Origin: Sanghuangporus weigelae
Taxonomy: Eukaryota; Basidiomycota; Agaricomycetes; Hymenochaetales; Hymenochaetaceae
DNA length: 64,000 bases
Assembly: GCA_033182465.1 (NCBI GenBank)
Contig: CP137318.1
Location: forward strand, 4,216,001-4,280,000
Direction: 5' to 3'
Shown here: piece by piece, positions 1-9,502 of the stretch
Layout of the letters: every line of letters begins with the position of its first letter
Numbering within the stretch: the stretch's first letter is position 1
Translations under genes and position numbers: made by a program
Notes under the pieces: generated by a model
What the model was told of the DNA's origin: nothing
The model's input: only the letters and a program-made list of their open reading frames with translations
The model's database searches: none

Positions 1-3000
1 AGCAAGTTGAAGCTGCGGAATCTGCTCTTGCTCCGCTAGCGGCGACAAGTCGGCTGATGAAGCGTGATATTTCCTGGGGTCGATTTGGTTCGAAGGATTT
101 CTCACGCTTACACGAACTTCTAAGGCGGATGTCTGTGCGAGCGAACGGAATGGCGTTTTATTTCAAGATTATGGACTCATCTGCGAATAAGCAACCTGGA
201 ACTCCCGCATTTTCCTTATTCAACACGCCTGCGCACACGCCTCCATCTTCACGCCCTCATTCGCCAACCCATTCGACCCCTTCCTCACGGTCGTTAAGTG
301 ACCTGAACTTCAGCGCGAATGCTTCGGTTGCTTCTGTGAATTCTGCCCCTGCGAGGAGAAGGAGGAGGCAACAACGACACTCTGCGCATAATTCCCTTTA
401 TCAAGCGGCAATACAGTTTTATCACCATACTCATCATCGGAATTCTCACCAATCTCGCCACCACCACAATCACCATCATCCCAGCAAATACCATGCATCG
501 TCGTTATTCCATGACGTACTAGACAGAGCATCAGAGGGTGTTGTGGGCGTGTTCGAGTCGCAGCGATACCTCAATCTCGAGACTCGGCTAATGCATCCGA
601 AAGCGGAGGAAGTCATCCCACAGATAGTACATCAACTTGGTGAAAGCTCTGCAGACCTGGCGCAATGCGCTGGAGATGCGTTGGAGCACCTCACGCGCAG
701 GTTTGGGAGGATGAACGAGGATCGCTTCTATAAATTGTTTCGTCGAGAGCGGGCTATGTCATGGGAGGAGGGCATACGCGACGATGAGAGCATGCTGAGG
801 AAGTTAAAGAGCGTGTTAGAGGAGTTCAGGACGAAGAGCAGGTTCGCGAGATTCTTAGCACATAACTTATATCTGCTAAATAATTTGATTTCTCGTTTAG
901 GCATCGCGTTCTGGATCTGTACAGACCACATGTTGACGCATCCTTGTCTGCCCAGACAAACCAGGAGCCACCACCGCATCGCTATCTTTTTCAATGCTAC
1001 CTGTATCAATACCACCTCATGTTCTTTGCGGAACACCTGTGTCAGATGGTAAGCACTTCTGCGCATCGTGTCGTAATCCGTACGAATAAAACTGATTGAG
1101 AACTTTCTTAATGTGTCTAGTTCGAGGAGCTGATAGACTTGGAAAAGACACGTACTCATTCGAGGCTTTGGTTGCCCATCCTTCCGTTCAATCAGATTAT
1201 CATGCGGACCAAGTGGGAGCCGCCGGACGCGGGGTTGCAGCATAATGAAGACGAAGATCCCGGTATGTCTGTGTTCTTCTGAGACTTTTCCCCGACAAAC
1301 TAAAGTGTTCTATTCCCAATTCCCAGACATCATCCAAGGCATTGAGCCCGAGAAAGCAGAACTGCTCGGTCATGCGGAGAGAAGAGATCCTGATGCCTTG
1401 CCGCCGACTAACATGATTGAAGCCATTGGAACTCTTATCTATTCCTCGGTAAATGCGCTTGGACGCGGGAATGCGGTGTTTGGCTTCAAGGCAGGATTCC
1501 TTTCTGGTGCGTCCAAAGAACTTTGATTGGTCCGAAGCATGTAAGGGCTGATATTTGATGTTCGTTTAATCAAGTACTGTTGAGTCTGCCGAACTTTTTA
1601 CCGAGCTCGGCGGAGTTTGCGTTCGGTAAGTCATTGCTTGAAGTCCTAATGAAGGTGTCCTGATTACTGATTTTGGTCGTTTGATCTAAGTGAACCGGTC
1701 GATCTGGGCTTTGTGGGCAATCTACTTTCGGAGAGAAAGCGTTGTCCTCTAACCTCAAGATCGATATTTCGTAGGGTGGTCGGCCAACTTGCGTTGAGCC
1801 GCTTCCGTGGAGATACAATCTTCGGCTGGTTCTCGCGAGAAGTAGCAACCTTTTGCGGAGGAATCGTCGGAACCATAATGTGGTACGTAGATCATCCCAT
1901 TCTTAATGCTGGTTTCCAACCACTCTTTTTCATCATACAGGTACATCTCGACAGGCCTTGGAAATGGCAATTCATACGGTCTGGCAGCTGTCTGCGCTGT
2001 GGTGTTCCCATTCTTGTTCTTCATCCGGCTTTATTACCCTGCGGCACCAGTGACACTGACTCTTTTTGTCGTTACTATTAGCTTGGTGGTTGGGTATAGT
2101 TGGCAGGATGCGAAGTTTCCGAATTTGTCGAATGCTGGTGGGTTCGTAGTATCCTATAATCTTGATGAGTGTTAACATTGTTTATCGGTCTTGATAGGGC
2201 TGGGCATTGAAGTTGCTTGGGTGCGTTCGTGTTACTTCTATGTGTCAATTATGCTGACGCCTCGGTAGATACGATTCGTCCTAGTTACTATTGGTGTTAG
2301 CGTTGCTTTGTAAGCCCTTGAGTATTCTACATAATGTAGCGCATTTAACGGCCTCATTCCACTTAGCATCTTCTCTTACTTCCCACCTTCGACGACTCTT
2401 CGCCGATACCTCCGTACGACATACGCAACAACGACGCAACAGCTCGGTCAAGCGTACTGCGATGTTGTCTCGAACGTAACCGTGCACGGTGGGCCCGAGA
2501 CGGAGGCGATCGTGAAAGAGCTGATTGCGAGTCGGTTGAAGTTGAGGAGGAGCAAAGCGTTGATGGCGAATGTCGTGTATGAGTTCTCGTTGAGGGGAAA
2601 GTGGCCGAAAGAGAGGTATGTGGGGATTTGTGAGATTCAGCTGTAAGTCATCCCTCTTATCGCGAGAGGTGAAAGACTGGTGACTGATTTTATCGATGTG
2701 GATAGGGAGATTGCGTATTTGCTGTCGCATCTTCGTTCTGTGACGGAGCATCTGGAGCTTTCGTGGGCCCGTGCGTTCCTCAAACGGACGCGTTTCCTCG
2801 AGCCGGAGTTCCAAGGAGACGTCCTCGCAGTCATCAGTCCGTCGAGTGTTTTGACTCATTCTGCTCCCTCGCTAATATGCTATTCCAACAGACATGATCT
2901 CCACCGCCCTGCGCACGGGCACACCCCTCCCACAGGTCACGCCCTGCCCTCTACTCGACCGGTTCATCGCGCCGAAAATGGGGCTCAACTTCGTCAAGGG

Positions 3001-3383
3001 TGAAGATAGCGCGAGCCCTGGTACTAATAATGAAGGTGACGATACCGGAGAGGAAAGCGATGTGTATGGAGAGGAGAGCGAGCATGCGGGGCTGCCGAGG
3101 AGGCTGACGGCGGAGACGCTGGAGGATGAGCAGTATCTGTAAGCCCTCTTCGCAGTGTCTACGAGTCTACTCCTGATTGATGGATTTTGACCTCGATATG
3201 CACAGGTACTTCAGCGTCGGCGTCGCTACGGCCTTTGGGATCGTCACGCGGCTTGACAGGCTGATGGTAGCGACGAAAGAGCTCGTCGGCGAGCAGTTCC
3301 ATATCACGGGCTTGCCTGTGTACGTGCGAAGTCCGAGTACGCCCTCGGGTCCTAGCGCATTGAGAAGGAGCGGCGGGCGATAG
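1..3383 (+). CDS. ArAE_2 / DUF2421 (Bre4-like) membrane transporter, 5' end cut by window
   Basis: The reading frame is already open at base 3, so the start codon and the N-terminal membrane part lie outside the window. About ten exons follow; introns clear by eye include 842-900, 1049-1120 and 1263-1326. The visible protein has a low-complexity Ser/Pro and His-rich stretch (around 200-500), a long soluble helical region, then a hydrophobic block at about 1.78-2.3 kb (GYSWQDAKFPNL, GLAAVCAVVFPFLFFI) that forms the second membrane half, and the C-terminal block ERYVGICEIQLEIAYLLSHL to TGLPVYV typical of the fungal DUF2421/ArAE_2 family. Members are described as putative ER or plasma-membrane aromatic-acid exporters and include brefeldin A sensitivity proteins; the substrate is unknown. 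The acidic stretch at 3000-3140 looks disordered. The stop codon is at 3381-3383. The family call is confident, the function is not. Confidence 0.85.
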
Positions 3384-3824
3384 AATTGGGGTTATTTGGG
3401 ATCGGCAGAGACGCATGACGTTTTTGGGAGATTATGGACCGCTTCATCATAGACAATGCTGCATATTGCAGAGATAAATAAGGATGAGCTGCAAATGCAT
3501 GTACATACGCACGTTTGTAGCAATTAATAGCAAGAGATAGATATAGAAACTGATGCGTATATTGTATGTATTGTATATAATTGTAACACAACCGCCATAC
3601 TGCCATAAAAAAGTAAGACCTAAACGATTAGAAGGAGAAAAGAAATAGGAGTGGGTTAGGTGAGAAAGGGGACTTGTGTGTGTGAAGGGAAGAAAGTGAT
3701 GAGAAGACGGAAGAGATTGGAAGTCCAGCCCGGTTGGACGGCGTGGTGTGTGTGGTATCCTGGTAGCATAACATAAATATACACAAAACTTCTGCGTTGC
3801 AGGGGGGAGGTGTTGAGGAGAGGA
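3384..3824. other. Intergenic region between convergent genes
   Basis: No coding sequence is evident here. The DNA lies between the stop codons of the transporter (+) and Vti1 (-), so it should hold both 3' UTRs and poly(A) sites. The AT-rich part at about 3460-3620 is the likeliest site for polyadenylation signals. Confidence 0.5.
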
Positions 3825-4792
3825 TTAAGAGAGCTTCTCCCAGAGGATGACGCCGATGAGGATGAGGAGGACGGCGATGATGAGCGCTGTGACGACGCGT
3901 TGTTGGTACATTCTATAGCGGACAGAGTCAGAGGAATCTTGGATTGGTGGAGATGAGAGGAAGTTGGGAAGATGGGGAGGAGGGAGGATGAAGGGAAAGG
4001 CAGACCTACCGTCGGATCATCCTCTTCAACGTCCCAGAGGCACGGTCGATCGCTCTATCCGCCGTTTGGAGCTACAGGAAAGGCGTCCAAGTCAGTTCAC
4101 AGCCAGAAGTAACAAATGCCAGTATCGACAAAACGCACCGTATTCCTCGAGTTCTCGATCTGTTCCCGTTGGCGCCTCAAGTCCGTCAAGATATCCGCAC
4201 CCTGCTCCTCCGTCTCAAGCGCCACGCGCTGCGCGTCAACGAGCCTCCTCGACCCATCTTCGAGCACCTGCGTCCCCTTCAGCAGCCTCGTCCTGTCCCC
4301 GTTCCTTGCTCCGGCGCCATCGCCGAGTTCGTCAGAGGAGTCGCGGAATGGCGAGCCGGCGGTGTCGGAGGCGGAGGAGAGCAGCGACGCGCGCTGTGCT
4401 GCGGCGTGCAGGGAGCGCGCGCGCGATTTGAGAGAGGCGAGCGTGGATTTGCAGGATTTGGCGCGTTGGGCGTAGGGAGGCTTTATGCTCTGCGGCATTC
4501 CTTGGAGTTCGATTTCCATTTGGGCGACCTTAAGGAGGAAGGAGGGGGATTCGTTAGCGGCACGTACTTTGACCAGATACCACAAACAATATGAATAGAC
4601 AGGAGAAGAAGAAGAAATGCCCACCATCTCGTCGGCCTCATCCAGCTCCATCTCGACGCGCCGCAGGGCGGCCTTGCGCTGCTCGCCCGGCTGAGTTGGG
4701 CTGTCTGCATCGAGCTTGTCGCGTATGCTCGCTACGATCTGCTCAAAGTCCTGTTCGTACGAGTCGAAGAGCGACGTCGGGGACGTGTCCAT
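3825..4792 (-). CDS. VTI1: v-SNARE Vti1
   Basis: Four exons on the minus strand (4792-4625, 4528-4139, 4071-4010, 3912-3825) total 236 codons including stop, giving 235 residues, close to the family's usual 210-230. The N-terminus LFDSYEQDFEQIVASI begins the Habc-type helical domain (about residues 1-100). A disordered Ser/Asp linker follows. The Qb-SNARE helix runs from about residue 150 (LLKGTQVLEDGSRRL) to DRASGTLKRMIRR, and the protein ends in one tail-anchor membrane helix (ALIIAVLLILIGVIL) and a short KLS tail. Vti1 acts in fusion at Golgi, endosome and vacuole membranes. The first ATG (4790-4792) is chosen because it opens the Habc helix directly. The gene is divergent from uS17m with only 155 bp between start codons. 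Confidence 0.93.
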
Positions 4793-4947
4793 CTTCAACG
4801 TTGCGTGCTGTGAGAGTTGAGTTGGAAGAAGAGAGAGGTGAAGTGACGTGCGCAGTATTACATGTGAATTGTATTCGTGGGAAAATAATTCTGCTCTTTC
4901 TTTTACGGCTCTTTAAATCGACCTCAGCTGCACCAGCGACGCCGACG
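4793..4947. promoter_or_regulatory. Shared divergent promoter of VTI1 and uS17m
   Basis: Only 155 bp separate the two divergent start codons, so this stretch must hold both 5' UTRs and core promoters. It has a pyrimidine-rich run on the plus strand near 4890-4915 (ctgctctttcttttacggct), as is common just upstream of fungal transcription starts. The assignment rests on gene layout, not on a recognised binding site. Confidence 0.5.
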
Positions 4948-5389
4948 ATGGCTCCGCTCCTGTTACAAGGCATCGTCACAAAAGTAGGATTCATGAACAA
5001 GACGGCTACAGTCACCGTATCCCGCTGGATCACTCATCCACGAACGAAGAAACGGCTGGAGAGGTCGAAGAAGTACCTCACGCACGATCCCAACAACGGT
5101 GCGTTCATTTCGTGTCTAGCAGGGAGCAATGCTTATTTGACTTGTCGTCGACTGTATAGAACTCCGGATGGCGGACGAAGTGACGATCCAAAATTGCCCG
5201 CCCGTCTCGGCGAGGAAGCGGTTCAGGCTGTACAAGGTGCTTTATAGTCCCGATAAGGCGCGCGAGGAGAGGCATCGGGTGGAGGCTCTAGCTGCGAAAG
5301 CTGCCGCCACTAGTACTGCGTCTGCGCGTCAACAACCACTTCTACCACCATCGCACTCGTCATCAACGGAGCAGACGGTACGAGCGTGA
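4948..5389 (+). CDS. Mitochondrial small-subunit ribosomal protein uS17m
   Basis: Two exons (4948-5098 and 5160-5389, intron of 61 bp) encode 126 residues. The N-terminal OB-fold signature LLQGIVTKVGFMNKTATVTV and the following basic segment THPRTKKRLERSKKYLTHDP match bacterial-type S17 (uS17), and the second exon supplies DEVTIQNCPPVSARKRFRLY, the usual end of the domain. The tail after residue 95 is Ala/Ser-rich and probably disordered. The protein would bind 12S/15S rRNA in the mitochondrial small subunit. No separate cleavable presequence is evident before the OB fold, as is common for this family. Splicing at 5098/5160 restores one continuous frame, which supports the gene model. Confidence 0.92.
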
Positions 5390-6009
5390 ACCCGTCGCTG
5401 CGCCCACCCTGTTTTCATGCAAGGGTTCGTCGCGCCGCATCGCAATTCGTTTGTCTTGCTACAAACGACAGCAACACTACCGTTCGCATGTGCCCATCTT
5501 AAACTAATGAGAGAGATGGGGAACACTGGCTGGTGGGTATGGGGAGGTGAAGCGATTGTCAGACGAAAGATGTTTCTTTTTTTTTACCTTATTGGCAAGC
5601 ATTTATAGAACCTATCATCAAATCCATCCTTGTCTTTTGCATTATCTTTATTCTCAGAGGCTGGCGAGTACCAATGTTTCAGGATTTCCGGGAGTGTGCG
5701 TTATCAGTTTGCGCTACGATGTAGTACCTCCGGATGGCACAGATACTCAGAAGCTCCTGCTTCCCGTTGAATCTCGGCCGTCGTACATACGCGTATCTTC
5801 CATCATCCATCTGATTCTAGTACTGCATAGTGTTGGTCCATTACTGGCTCCACCCGAAAGCAATCTGTTAACAGTATTGTGTATCTTTGGAGACCGGAAC
5901 CTCATACAAATACTTGCTAACACTTGGTAGTCGCACCATAATGGCACGCTGCCCACCCACCCTCCTGCCATATAACCCACGAAAGCCTTTCCGAGCAAGT
6001 ACTAAGTAG
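5390..6009. other. Intergenic, nothing recognised
   Basis: No protein-like reading frame stands out in this 620 bp. It contains the 3' flank of uS17m and the upstream flank of the tRNA-like gene. A T-rich run at about 5573-5586 could be part of a 3' end signal. Confidence 0.4.
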
Positions 6010-6139
6010 TCTCTGGTGGTACATCGGTTAGTACGCGCACCTGTCAGACCATCGGCAACATGCCGTGTCGTAGTCTCGATTCAAATCGGACAAAGCATAA
6101 TCAGGTTGCGAGGACGAGGTTCGACTCCTTGCCAGAGAA
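6010..6139 (+). tRNA. Probable tRNA-Asp (GTC) with a long intron
   Basis: The ends form a perfect 7 bp acceptor stem: TCTCTGG (6010-6016) with CCAGAGA (6132-6138), followed by discriminator A. A D-arm GTAC/GTAC closes an 8-base loop. The T-arm CGAGG-TTCGACT-CCTTG (6115-6131) contains an exact B box, GGTTCGACTCC. The 5' half ends in anticodon-loop bases CTGTCA (6041-6046), giving anticodon GTC. The 3' anticodon strand TTGCG (6106-6110) pairs with CGCAC except at the loop-closing pair. About 58 bases between 6047 and 6104 would be an intron at the canonical place after base 37; that is long for a nuclear tRNA intron, and it contains its own small hairpin. It could be a tRNA pseudogene or a tRNA-derived repeat. 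There is no T-run immediately downstream; the first is at about 6211-6221. Confidence 0.6.
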
Positions 6140-7189
6140 TTACATGAGGACGTCGATATTAGGTGCACACGATATCGATGGCCTCGTGTAAAAACAGGCC
6201 TCTCGGCCGCCATTTTTTTTTAAATGTTTATATTGAAAGTGTATGTACGTACTTACATAGTTGCTTAGTAGCTAATAACATAGAACGAGACTTGGACCTG
6301 GACTTGCTGCGTGGATCTGGTGTGCATACGCATGTACGAAACCTGAATGATATCGTATATATGTTGTTCTACTACGAAGAATAAATGAATGTTTTTACTG
6401 GTAAGTGAATGACTATGCATATGCGTATACGTTTGTTGCATGGTAAGTACGTAGTGCAAGTCTTGGTAACTAACTAAGTGATGCTACACCAGATAGAAAT
6501 AGCTCTTCCGTCAATAGTAATGACCATTCCTTCCGAAGTGTCCTTTGAAAAAAGCAAACGATAACTACTTGCATGTGAGGCTAATGGAGAAAACGGGTTC
6601 GGGACTATGATAGCGTCGCTTGAAGCTCCTTGAAGCTCCTCAACGAAGTCTCCAGTTCATGACTTATCTGGCTCGACGAAGTGCGCCATTCACCGCGTGT
6701 CGGGTCCATCTAGAAGGGGGGTATACAGGTGCAAACAGATAACCTATTTTAACCTATAACGGCATGTACTAGGTTATGTAGATGTATCCGAGCACAGACA
6801 GACGAACGCTCTCGAAAATTACCTTGTCAAGGTCTCATGAAGATAATCTAGCATACCCATAGGAAAGGTGTGAGTATATCATATAGGGACATCTATTGAA
6901 TGACTCGAATATACCGTCTGTTCAGATCTCTTTGAGGTTGTTCAGGCTTATGTAAAAGAGTTCAAGGTCCGAAATTTATGTAAGAAGAGAATTATTCACG
7001 GTCAGGCTAGGATTGCAATTAAATATTGTATTTATTGTATACAGATAAAACAAAAATGATATGATATTAATATTAATACTAGTCCTTCTCCGAGACCCGT
7101 ATTAGGCATGTCGCTGGTCCAGACTGAGCGGAAAGGAAACTCGACCTCGAGAGTCGCGTGAGGGTATGAGGTTGAGCACGCATAGCCGG
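6140..7189. other. Intergenic, no gene recognised
   Basis: This stretch of about 1 kb is AT-rich and has no protein-like frame. A short tandem duplication of TTGAAGCTCC occurs at about 6619-6638. Nothing else could be supported. Confidence 0.4.
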
Positions 7190-7970
7190 CGGCACTTCAT
7201 AAACGTGGAGCATAGAATTCTGCTCGAGATTGAAGAGTCAGCGACAACGAAACGGAAGTCCGAACGCGAAATTTACACACCTGTATCTCGCCGCCAGCAG
7301 TCGAGAAATCGGGTACCTCCCCTTGCATACCAAAGGCATTCGGTTGCTGCGGTTGCGCATGTGAACTCAGGAACTGGAACGTATTCATCACGTTGAATTC
7401 GCCTTCTCTTTGCTGTGCCGCAACCTGTCCCGTTCACTTGCTCCTGCTGTCCACCAGCTGAACTGGCATTCATTGTAGGAGTAGTCGTTATTCGAGCTCG
7501 TGTTTGTCTCCAGGAGCTGCGGAAGCTTGATTGCAGGAGGCGCTGGTTGGTAGAGGTCCGTTTGCTGCGCTGGAGCTCCCGGGGCGCTTGTCGAGCGACG
7601 GCTCTACTGGAGTACAAAGCTAAGAGGTCCCGGAACAATGCTCTGGACAGTCTGAGCTGAAATTTGCGCAGACAGTGAATGACCATGATCATGCCCATGT
7701 CCTCCAATGACGAGATGGGACCCGACTCCAGCGAAAAGCTTGCGAGCGCATTTCGGGTATCAATTGCGAGACTCCCGCCTGATCCAGCGATGGAAAGCTC
7801 AGCGGAAGCGAAAGCGGCAGCGCCTGACCTTGTCCTTCGGATTCGCTCATATCGAAGTCCGTAAGATCCGCAACCTCCACTTCAAGCACACTTCTGCAAG
7901 CCCCGTTCACATACCCGTCAGCGCCGTAAGGCGATCCATCGCCGGACATCGAATCGAGTTCGCTGAAGTA
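7190..7970 (-). pseudogene. Degenerate Ser/Pro/Gln-rich tail, probably of an HMG-box factor
   Basis: Several minus-strand segments look like protein but fall in different frames: YFSELDSMSGDGSPYGADGY near 7970-7900, then DLTDFDMSESEGQGQALPLS, then LSAQISAQTVQSIV followed by an in-frame stop, then QQTDLYQPAPPAIKLPQLLE and NTSSNNDYSYNECQF, and finally HAQPQQPNAFGMQGEVPDFS near 7330-7280. The composition is that of a transcription-factor activation region. At least two frame changes and one stop separate the pieces, so this is read as a decayed gene. It abuts, head to head, the HMG-box piece on the plus strand at 7972. That the two once formed one gene is inference. Confidence 0.4.
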
Positions 7971-7971
7971 G

Positions 7972-8442
7972 TTCCGTCGCGAGTGCTGCCTGCGAAAGAA
8001 CAAGGCGAAGGCAGCGGCAGCACAGGAGGGAGACCCGATAACGCGACGACAGCGCCAAGCGGGCCTTTCAAAGACGATTAAGCATCAGTGGTGTGCGTTA
8101 TCTGCGGAAGAGCGCAAATACTGGGATGACCTAGCGAAGCAAAGAAAGAAGGAGCACAAGGAGATGTACCCGTGGTGCGTCTATCAACCTAGCCGCTCCG
8201 ATAAGAAAAACAGGAAGGATCAGTCGGCAGCGAGTGGGAAGGCGAAGAAGGAGGAGGAGGGCAAGAAGGACAAGCGAGATCGCACAACGTCGATGAGTCG
8301 CATTCGCGGTACCGATGTATGAGCACGGAACAGCTCTGCATGTTCAGCAAATAGCACAGTTAGTACGACGAGCATATCTTCGTCTGCGTCGACCGTGGAC
8401 TCGGAGGTCAAGATGAACGCATTCTCCGGTCACTTGATATAG
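7972..8442 (+). pseudogene. Broken HMG-box transcription factor (HMG box and Ser/Thr tail)
   Basis: After a possible splice acceptor (TAG at 7969-7971) the frame reads FRRECCLRKNKAKAAAAQEG, then GLSKTIKHQWCALSAEERKY and WDDLAKQRKKEHKEMYP, which is the second two-thirds of an HMG box (helix 2 with the W of KHQW, and helix 3 with EERKYW and a YP end). A basic KKEEEGKKDKRDR stretch follows, then an in-frame TGA at 8320-8322. The same frame then continues as a Ser/Thr-rich segment (NSSACSANSTVSTTSISSSA) to TAG at 8440-8442. The first strand of the box (the RPxNAF part) is not found upstream on this strand. Missing start and premature stop mark it as a pseudogene. It differs from the intact HMG factor at 31-34 kb. 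Confidence 0.65.
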
Positions 8443-9211
8443 TCCTCGTCTCCACGCTTTGGCCGTCACTCAGTACCAGGGAACTGGAGAGTGTGTGCAT
8501 GCGGGTTTGGAGGAAGTGCGTGGGCAGAGCAAGAGGAGATGGAAGATTTTTATTGATGGAAAGAAGAGCTTCTGCAGTCTGCAACTGACCTACTTTGCTC
8601 CTGACGCAGTCAACAATAGCAGTGGCACATATGTGCTCAACCCATCCATTGACTGCGACATAGCAAGTAGAAAGGTTATCAGGTGTGCATAACCATTATA
8701 TCTTATTATAAAAATCAATGCAGCCGGTGCTTGGACCACAAAGAGGCAAGGTGGACGACGACGACACGACATGGTGGTTCAGGGTTAAGGAGGAACCAGG
8801 AATGTGGGGATCTGTGAAAACACGAAGTCCATTTCTTCATTCACATCTAGTACAGATGACTGTAGATCACCTGGAGTGCATTGCATAGATCAAATTAGAT
8901 TATCTAGTTCTACGTTTTTGAATGTTCTGAACAGATGATCTATGAGTAAGACCTTATAGGTATACAAAGAACTTCTGATTTTGTCTTTCAAGATAATAGA
9001 CTAAGAGAATCTGGAACAAGACTTTCATAGGTAATAAAAAGATTATATATTTTCGTCTATGCACTGACTTATCTAGGTCATCTACTGCCATACTAGGAAA
9101 TATACTTCCAGTTGATCTGCATCTATCTAGACAGGTACGAATAGATAGGCCCGACACGCAGTGATTGCACCCCGATGTACATGTCCGGAACCTCATCAGG
9201 GTCGAACGGGA
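8443..9211. other. Intergenic between HMG remnant and copia element
   Basis: No convincing gene is present. A 77-codon open frame at 8459-8692 has no recognisable motif. From 8880 onward the sequence is AT-rich. Confidence 0.35.
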
Positions 9212-9216
9212 CTAGC

Positions 9217-9502
9217 TGTTGTGAGGGAGCGAACACGAATATCCGAGAGGAAAACTCTCTATTATTTTGTTATACAGTTTTTACAGCGGTTTTATAATAC
9301 TGAAGGGATCTGAGACATAAGTCGGGATAGAACGGTAAAGAAATAGAATGGTAATACAATTCAAAAAGCGAAAGAGAATTGACAAACAAGAATGACAAGC
9401 ACAAAACCGAAAGAATGCAAATGATTAATAAATACCATATATTCATTCCAAACGGCAAGTGAAACAACTCGATCGGAACTTCGACAGTTTGATAATCCAA
9501 CA
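9217..9502 (-). repeat. 3' LTR of the copia element
   Basis: This 286 bp repeat matches 14148-14433 over its full length by eye. It has TGTTG...CAACA ends and is preceded by the target duplication CTAGC at 9212-9216. The purine tract (minus strand GAGGGGGAG) sits just inside it at about 9503-9511. Confidence 0.95.

Noticed and set aside
8459-8692. 77-codon frame with Cys and Lys residues downstream of the HMG remnant
   Set aside because: No motif, no splice partner, and length within chance.
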